Source: Scalesia atractyloides
Lineage: Eukaryota; Streptophyta; Magnoliopsida; Asterales; Asteraceae
DNA: 64,000 nucleotides
Direction: 5' to 3'
Assembly (NCBI GenBank): GCA_947069175.1
Contig: CAMTDV010000019.1
Span: 72,725,358-72,789,357 of the forward strand
Part shown: positions 56,601-64,000 of the stretch, piece by piece
Numbering within the stretch: the first letter of the stretch is position 1
Layout: each line of letters opens with the position of its first letter
The notes under the pieces: generated by a model
Databases searched by the model: none
Seen by the model: the letters and a program-made list of their open reading frames with translations, nothing else
Told to the model about the DNA's origin: nothing
Program-made: the position numbers and the translations under genes

Positions 56601-59600
56601 AGGAAGGTTCTAGCCATGATCGTGGCTTATATGTCAGATGCTTCGAAGAGTTGTTTGATGTGTCTAACTCAGATACAACTTCGACTTCTCGCTTTAATTT
56701 TTTTGTAACAGTTGTTGAGCTTCATAACGAGCAGGTTTATTATTTAAAAATTACTTTGACAATTTAAAGGTACTCACTCATCAACGCAAACCGCAAATCT
56801 AACCAAGGTTTTGATAATTTGCTTGTGTTTTATAGACACATGATTTGCTTTTGGAGTCAGAGAGCGGTCTATCGAAGGTCCGGATGGGTTCACTAGATTC
56901 TTTCGTAGATCTTGTGCAGGAAAAAGTTGACAATCCACTAGACTTCTCGAAACTTGTTAAAAAGGCACTTTTAAGTAGAAGCGGTGACAACACAAAGATC
57001 AATAGTTCTCATCTGTATGTGTTAGATTTCTTGACACACTTTCTAATAATCTCTATATGTTCGTTTCAAAGAAAATGAACCTAAAAAGCTTTTTGCTTTT
57101 GTATTTTTCACAGGATAATCACCACACATATATATTATGACAATTTGATTACCGGCGAAAATATATACAGCAAGCTTTCTCTTGTTGACTTGGCTGGAAG
57201 TGAAAGCTTAGGTCTGGAAGATGATAACGGGAACAAACAACAGATATGCTACATGTCATGAAATCACTATCTGCGTATGTAATTTATTTAGAGTAAAATC
57301 CCATTTTCATCCCTGGGGTTTGGCCAGTTTTGTGACTTTCGTCCAAAGGTTTGTTTTTCTGCATCTGGATCCAAAAGGTTTGAAATGTTGCCAGTTTCAT
57401 CCAGCTCGTTAACACCATCCATTTCCAAACTTCAGGGATGGAAATGACATTTTACTCATTTGTTTATGCTAATAAGTTTACATCATAATTTTCATGATCT
57501 GGAATCTTGTAACCAACAACGGCTTAACGTAGGTTGGGAGATGTGTTAGCTTCCTTGACATCTAACAAGGAAGACGTTCCTTATGAGAACTCTATGCTTA
57601 CAAAACTTCTTGCTGATTCACTTGGTACTTGTAAAAAATCATCACAAGATTTTGTTATTTCATAAGATATTGTATATTCCTTTCTAATGTATTTGTTTTT
57701 TTATTGTTCTGTCATCGTAGGTGGAAGCTCAAAAACGTTGCTGATTGTAAACATACGTCCAAATGCTTCAAATTTATCCGAGACGCTATCTTCTCTGAAT
57801 TTCTCTGCTAGAGCGAGAAACACCGTACTGAGTCTTGGAAACCGAGATACCATTAAAAAATGGAAAGACATTGTAAGTTGGAATATTTGAAATAAAAATA
57901 TTCGTTTTATATGTGGGAGTATAATCTACATTCCATTATGTAGGCAAATGATGCTCGTAAGGAATACTATGAAAAAGAAAAAGAAAATCATGATCTGAAG
58001 CAAGAGGTTGCGGGACTAAAACAAGCACTTAAAGTTGCAAATGATCAATGCGTGTTACTATTTAATGAAGTTCAGAAAGCCTGGAAAGTTTCCTTCACGC
58101 TGCAGTCAGATTTAAAGGTTTTGAATTTTAAGTGTGTTGTATATCTATGATTATACTTTTAAAATGTGTTATATTCGTTCTAACTATAATATTCTCGTCA
58201 TCATGCTTGGTACAGGCTGAAAATATCATGCTTGCTGAAAAGCATAAGATAGAGAAGGACCAAAACAATGATCTGAGAAATCAAGTAGCTCCATTATTGC
58301 AGCAAGTGCAAGACCAGAAACTGCAAATACAACAACATGATTCAACAATTGAGACTCTACAGGTTGTTCATCTGATTTTGAATTTTCTACGTTACCACAA
58401 TTTCATCGTTTCTCTCTGTTTTGCACAAAGTTTTGTTTATAGGTTTTAATGAACGAAAATAACTGTTGATTAAAGCAAACCCTTTTCTTGTTATTAAAAC
58501 ATAAATACAATAAAGCAGTCTAATTTTGCTATCAACTTATGGTATTTGAGCATCTTTTTTGCAATCTTATATTTCAGGCAAAATTAAAAGCAATGGAGGC
58601 ACAGCTAAAAGAAGCCAGTGAGAGCAAGTCCAAAAACAGCTTAGACTCAACTGAAGGCATCGAGTCTGCAGCTGTTACCAAGAAACTTGAAGAAGAACTC
58701 CTGAAACGTGATGCCCTAATTGAGGTAGCACAAAAATGACACAAACAAATAACTTGAAAGATAACAAATGAATTATTGCTGAACAAAAACGGACTGTTCG
58801 AATCACATATGCAAGAACCAATAGCCAATAGGCATGATTATCTTTATTCTTCGTCCTTTGGAAAATAAAGAATATCATTATTTGGATTATGTATATATGT
58901 TCTTAATGAGAGTTTTTAATGTGGTTAAACACTTTCTCAGAGGTTGCATGAAGAAAATGAGAAACTTTTTGAGCGATTAACAGAGAAAGCATCTTCAATT
59001 GGAAGCCAACAGGTTATTATTTCTTCTGTCTAATATTCCCACCAAGAATTTGATAGCTTGTAATTTAGAGAGAGAATAACCCCCAAAACAAGTATAACCG
59101 TTGTGGTTAGCTCTAACTGTATATAACGACTTTTCAAACTATTACAAACATTTACAATTCTGACCCTCTAACTTTCTCTTTATTACAGTTGACTCCCTAA
59201 GCTTTCAACTAACTAACTGTCACATATCAAAATTTCTTATGAATTTCTCACTTGTTTATTTTCTCAGGCATTAGGAGCACCACCCAAAAATCTAAATCAG
59301 TCCCCTGACCCTGGAAGGTGAACTACAATAATAGATCGTAATTAGTAATTTAGTTTTATATGTTTTCTTTCTACATTTAGATTCTAAATACTATTTTGCT
59401 TTATCTGGTTTTCAGACTTGACAGCAATAATAAAGAAGGTGCAATGGATGTTGTACCTTTCTCAGCTGAAAAGAAGGCTGACGGAACTCTTGCGTTAGTC
59501 AAACAAGGTCAAGACAAGATAAAGTCAACCCCAGCAGGGGAATATCTTACATCGGCTCTGAATGATTTTGACCTGGAACATTATGATGGTCTCGCAGCTA

Positions 59601-62600
59601 TTTCTGATGGAGCAAACAAGCTACTAATGCTGGTACGATTGCTGTTATTTTTGAATTTTGTAATCACTTCATATATTTATAAACTTCTAACTTTTAATCT
59701 AACTTTTAGGTGAATTTGATTTGAATGGTGCAGGTTTTGGCTGCTGTTATTAAAGCAGGTGCTTCACGAGAACATGAAATACTTGCTGAAATAAGAGATG
59801 CTGTTTTTTCGTTTATACGAAAAATGGAGCCACATAGAGTGATGGATACCATGCTTGTTTCCCGTGTTAGAATTTTGTATATAAGATCATTGCTTGCCAG
59901 GTCACCTGAGCTGCAATCTATCAAGGTGACACACCATTATTCTTTTCATTGAAGCACTGTCGTTGAAGCCTTCTAAAAGTAGCAACATGGGTGGGTCGAT
60001 TAAGTTGGGTAATAGCGTATGCTGCAAACAAAGTGAACGAACAAGTGTCAATTTGTTAAGGAAATATACGTGTTCACGAACTGTTCATGAACACTTAAAT
60101 GGGAGTTTATGTCCGTGTTCGTTCGTTAAGGAAATGAAGGTTTTCGTGTTTGTTTGTTAAGGAAATGAAGGTGTTGGTGTTCGTTTGTTAATTTTAGGCA
60201 ATGAACGCAAATGAACGTTCATGAACACAAATGGAAACAAACGAACACAAACAAGCGTTCATGAACCAAATCTATAATACATTGATACTTCTTAAATGTT
60301 TTATTTTTAGGAGTTTTGAATTATTTAAATACAATATGAAAACTAAAAACATTAATGAACTATTGAACGAACACTAATGAACGAACGTGGCCAACATTCA
60401 TGTTCATTCATTTAACTAAATGAACGAAATTTCTTGTTTGTGTTCGTTCATTTATTAAACGAACGGATACAAACGAATTTCCAACTGTTCAGTTCGTTTG
60501 CAGCCTTGGTAATAGGTGGTCAAACTTGGTTGGATAATTTTTGTTGCTGGCCGGGTTGACCCGCATCACTTTTTGTTCAACTGTATAATCGAACTTTTGG
60601 TATAAAATAATGTACTACGAGGTACATGCATTAAAAAAAGGCACTCTGGACAACTTTCAACCCGTTTGACCTTCACTATTTTTCCTGTTAGCAAAGGTTA
60701 TTTTTACTTGTTAGAGATAAAACATAGTCGTCTATTCCTTAATAAAAAAAAATTCTTCGTATTTTTAGGTTCCTGCGGTTGAGAGATTTTTAGAAAAGCC
60801 TACGATTGGACACAGCAGAAGTTCAAGCAGGGGTAGCAGCCCTGGAAGATCTCCAGGGCGTTACGATCCGACTGTTAGAAACGCTCTGATACTTGATGGC
60901 CAGATGCAAGGTTTCAGAGTAAATATAAAACCGGAAAAAAAGTCGAAGTTATCATCTGTTGTTCTCAAGATACGTGGAATCGATCAGGTATGCATTCCAA
61001 AAAGAAGTCTAAGTTATCATCTGTTGCATTTAATTATATATATACTATAAATATGCTCTTTTGTCACATCAACCAACTTTGGCCCCTTAACTTTGGCATC
61101 AACCACCTTTGGTCTCTCCACTTTGGTAATAACATTCTTTAGCTCCTCAACTTTGGTAATGACATTTAGTCCCTCAACTTTAATAGTGATATGTCCCTCA
61201 ACTTTTGTCAACATCAACCAACTTTGACCCCTCAACTTTGGTAATGAAATATTTGGCCCCTCAACTTTGGTAAGGACATACTTAGCCCCTCAAGTCCTCA
61301 ACTTTAATAAATGATATCTTTACCCCCTCAACTTTAATGATGACATACATAGCCCCTCAACGTTAATAAGGTTTTCCTTTTTTTTCATTTTCATCAATAA
61401 TTTACCCTTACACTTTATTATAGTTACTACTTAGACTCTCAACTTTTAGTTATTTTTTTCCCTTTATTTTCTGTGGTTTCTTTTTAGTTTTTTTTCTCAA
61501 CGTAATGTTTTTCGAAATTTGCTATATGTACCGTAAGTAGGTTATTTCAATTACATTTTGAACCCGCCGCAGATATTTGCTTTTATGGTTATAACGAGTG
61601 TCTATACCGTAACAAACTGAACCGATAACTTTACTGTGACTTTTGAATACTGCCGCGACATGGGTTTTCTATCTTCACGTAGACTGGCCCGTGGCAATTG
61701 CTTATTTTTATCTACGTTTCGAACCCGTTGTGGAGCACGGTTGGTAATCCACTAGTTGATAAAAAAACTGCTAAATGAGGAATAATTTGTACAGGAATCA
61801 TGGAGACAGCATGTAACAGGTGCTAAGCTAAGGGAAATAACTGACGATGCCAAAGCATTTGCAACAGGGAATAAGGCTCTTGCTGCTCTATTTGTTCATA
61901 CGCCAGCTGGTGAGCTGCAGCGCCAGATCAGATCATGGCTTGCAATGAATTTTGACTTTCTTTCAGTCAGTGGCGTGGATGCTGTTGGCGGGGCCACAGG
62001 TCAACTGGAGCTTCTTTCTACTGCAATAATGGACGGTTGGATGGCTGGGCTTGGTGCTGCAATGCCGCCCGTTACTGATGCACTCGGGCAACTGTTAGTA
62101 GAGTATGCAAAACGGGTTTATAATTCTCAATTGCAACATCTCAAGGTAAACCCTAGAGATTATCTTTCGGTTCAGAGTAAAATGCCATTTTCGTCCCTGA
62201 GGTTTTTGGCCAGTTTTGCGACTTTCGTCCAAAGGTTTGTTTTTTCGCTTTTGGATCCAAAAGGTTTGAAATCTTGCCATTTTCATCGGCTCGTTAACTC
62301 CATCTATTTTTCTCCGTTAAGTCTGGGGTATTTCCATCTTTTTTGTTAACTTAAAAGGGCAATTCGGTCTTTTTCACTTTATGTACAAGCATTTAGCATA
62401 ATGTACAAGTATTCAAAAGCTGAATTGCCCTTAGTTAACACAAAAGACGAAAATACCCTTGACTTAACGGAGAAAAATGGATGGAGTTAACGAGCTGGAT
62501 GAAAATGGCAAGATTTCAAACCTTTTGGATCCAGATGCGAAAAAACAAACCTTTGGACAAAAGTTGCAAAACTAACCAAACTTCAGTGACGAAAATGGCA

Positions 62601-63752
62601 TTTTACTCTTTGGTTTATGTACGGTTTTGTATTTTACAACTTTTGTCCGAGTTTATAATCATCTTACCTGTATGCGTGTGTGTTTTATTAGGATATTGCA
62701 GGTACATTAGCAACCGAGGCAGCAGAAGACTCGGCGCAAGTAGCAAAACTCCGTTCTGCTCTAGAGTCGGTTGATCACAAGAGAAGAAAGGCAAGCCTGT
62801 TACTTTTTTTATTGTTATTGTTTTTATTTCTATTGTTATTCTATCTAATAAATTCTGTTATATTGTTATCAGATTCTGCAACAGATGAAAGGTGATAATG
62901 CATTATTAACATTAGAAGATGGTGGTTCACCGATCCGGAATCCTTCTTCTGCTGCGGAAGACGCCCGACTCGCATCGTTAATCGCTCTTGATAACATTCT
63001 AAAGCAAATCAAGGTTATTAATTTCCATACATATTTAAGCTTAATGAATATTTAAATTTAACCTGTTTTGACTCTTAATCTAACAGGAAATAAAGAGGCA
63101 ATCTTCGTTAATATAATGAGTAGAAGCAAGAAAAAAGCACTAATTACATCATTAGATGATCTTTCTGCACAATTGTCTTCCTTGCTTGAGATTGATCATC
63201 CATGTGCTCAGAGGCACATTGCAGATGCCCGTCGTTTTGTAGAGGTAAGATATATGTTTAAAATTAACGGGTTGAAACGGGCCGGGCTTGAATTAATTTT
63301 ATTTTGCAGTCCGTTGTTGAAGAGGATGACAAGTTCCAAGGGACATCAAGGGCTGCTTCAGATGACCTAAGTGCGGAAACTGACGTGGCACAATGGAACG
63401 TGTTGCAGTTTAATACGGGGTCCACGAACCCATTTATCATCAAATGTGGAGCAAATTCACATTCTGAACTGGTAATCAAAGCCGATGATCGGGTTCAAGA
63501 ACCAAAGGGTGGTGAGATTGTAAGGGTGGTTCCGAGGCCTACGGTTCTGGAGAACATGAGCTTGGAGGAGATAAAAGAGGTGTTTAGTAAACTACCGGAG
63601 GCTTTGAGTCTACTTGCACTGGCTAGAACCAAGATGGAACGAGGGCTCGGTATTCAAGATTGTACAGGACCCTAGCCATGAAGGTTCCAGCACTTAGGGA
63701 CCTAGTTGGTGAGCTTGAGAAAGGTGGTGGGCTTAAAGATGTCAAGTCGTGA
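53619..63752 (+). CDS. KAC1: KAC/KIN14A-B family kinesin-like protein (chloroplast photorelocation), 23 exons
   Basis: Orthologue of the Arabidopsis KAC1/KAC2 (KCA1/2, KIN14A/B) kinesin-14 proteins, which act with cp-actin at the chloroplast edge. Exons: 53619-53816, 55060-55183, 55478-55564, 56144-56314, 56409-56515, 56603-56734, 56836-57014, 57114-57274, 57533-57624, 57721-57872, 57944-58117, 58216-58362, 58578-58724, 58941-59012, 59268-59317, 59416-59632, 59734-59925, 60769-60987, 61795-62145, 62692-62790, 62873-63013, 63087-63244, 63310-63752. N-terminal motif RWNWEVSGFEPRKSP; motor about residues 138-470 with P-loop GQTCSGKT (about 219-226) and DLAGSE (about 358); coiled coils; Ser-rich SRSSSRGSSPGRSP; conserved C-terminal part. 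Switch I is non-canonical. One-base deletions break the frame near 57235, 63106 and 63631; with them restored the length is about 1271 residues, as in the family. Intron 20 has a GC donor. KAC1 and KAC2 cannot be told apart here. Confidence 0.92.
55604..56034. mobile_element. Inverted-repeat MITE in kinesin intron 3
   Basis: ATGCAGTTAATATCGGTGAT on the left and the inverse of ACCGCATTAACTGCAT on the right. Many ATATCGGT/ACCGATAT words lie in between. The TSD is unclear. Confidence 0.5.
57290..57457. mobile_element. Short MITE copy in kinesin intron 8
   Basis: It begins AGAGTAAAATCCCATTTTCA and ends GAAATGACATTTTACTC. It shares GACTTTCGTCCAAAGGTTTG and GGATCCAAAAGGTTTGAAAT with the longer copy at 62174-62609, so it is a deleted member of the same family. 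Confidence 0.7.
60016..60507. mobile_element. hAT-type MITE in kinesin intron 17, perfect 8-bp TSD
   Basis: GGTAATAG flanks it on both sides (60008-60015 and 60508-60515). The ends ATGCTGCAAAC and (inverse) AAGGCTGCAAAC are inverted repeats. The interior is full of GTTCATGAAC, TGTTCGTT and AACGAACA words in both orientations. Confidence 0.75.
61075..61375. repeat. ~30-bp minisatellite in kinesin intron 18
   Basis: About ten degenerate units of the type CCCCTCAACTTTGGTAATGA followed by CATA(C/T)TTAG. Length varies from unit to unit. Confidence 0.8.
62174..62609. mobile_element. Long-TIR MITE in kinesin intron 19
   Basis: It begins AGAGTAAAATGCCATTTTCG and ends CGAAAATGGCATTTTACTCT; the inverted repeats run about 180 bp inwards (CCAAAGGTTTG, GGATCCAAAAGG, CGTTAACTCCATC). 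The flanking TTTCGGTT and TTTGGTT are similar but not a clean TSD. It creates two spurious ORFs. Confidence 0.8.
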
Positions 63753-64000
63753 AGGCAGAAATTGATCGAATTTGTGTGAATAAGTTATTATGTTATTATT
63801 ACTGACCATGTTTATATATACGTGTATGTGACAAATTGAGGCTGTAACTCACTGCAACGGCTTACTTTTGAGAAAACGTCTCTTCGTTTGGATTTTTTGT
63901 TTATGCGTGTTTGTAAAATTAGACTGCTTGTTCGTGTCCACAAATGAATTCATCAACCCTGTGTAATGCAGGCGTCAATGGCTTCACCATTCGTAAGTGC
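63753..64000 (+). other. 3' UTR/flank of the kinesin gene
   Basis: Directly follows the TGA at 63750-63752. T-rich, no ORF. No unambiguous polyadenylation signal that I can fix. Confidence 0.5.

Noticed and set aside
62481..62774. 97-codon ORF before kinesin exon 20
   Set aside because: It comes from the MITE and intron, running into exon 20 in the wrong frame.

Overview
This is nuclear DNA from a flowering plant, most likely a eudicot. Asteraceae is my inference from the style of the repeats and of the SANT-domain transposon proteins; no single marker proves it. The gene-poor part is AT-rich and full of nested transposable elements. Only two host genes can be supported, and both are spliced over many exons: an SVP/JOINTLESS-type MADS-box gene on the minus strand (19055-23358), and a KAC/KIN14A-B type kinesin (chloroplast photorelocation) on the plus strand (53619-63752, 23 exons).

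Layout. 1-5834: decayed 3' part of a Ty3/gypsy element with a 2.66-kb LTR. 5835-18150: non-coding repeats holding two related solo LTRs (8803-10412 and 14903-18150) and two abutting Mutator-like elements that share one target-site copy (11711-12865 and 12877-14516). 19055-23358: the MADS gene. 24640-25800: a decayed PIF/Harbinger element. 27255-29405: two hAT-type elements packed with ACCGGT palindromes. 29890-32335: a small terminal-repeat (TRIM-like) element with another solo LTR inside its left LTR. 33083-33206: a SINE with target-site duplications. 33594-35027: an Athila-like fragment on the minus strand. 36545-47262: a complete 10.7-kb Ty3/gypsy chromovirus-like element with near-identical LTRs and a TAAAA target duplication, but broken gag-pol frames. 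47689-50167: a solo LTR nested in a second Harbinger-type element, whose SANT ORF (50441-51957) is also split by a 533-bp fold-back element. 53619-64000: the kinesin gene, with several MITEs in its introns.

The most unusual structure is in the LTRs of the intact gypsy element. Each LTR carries four tRNA-like modules with matches to Pol III A and/or B boxes, one upstream of the TATA box on the minus strand and three downstream on the plus strand. The second broad pattern is that the two host genes and the gypsy polyprotein all show small deletions that break otherwise well-conserved frames, often next to short homopolymers. In the host genes the splice sites and surrounding reading frames are intact. 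This suggests consensus errors at least as much as real decay.

The two host genes are unrelated in function (a flowering-time/meristem-identity transcription factor and a chloroplast-movement kinesin-like protein). The rest is a record of nested transposition.
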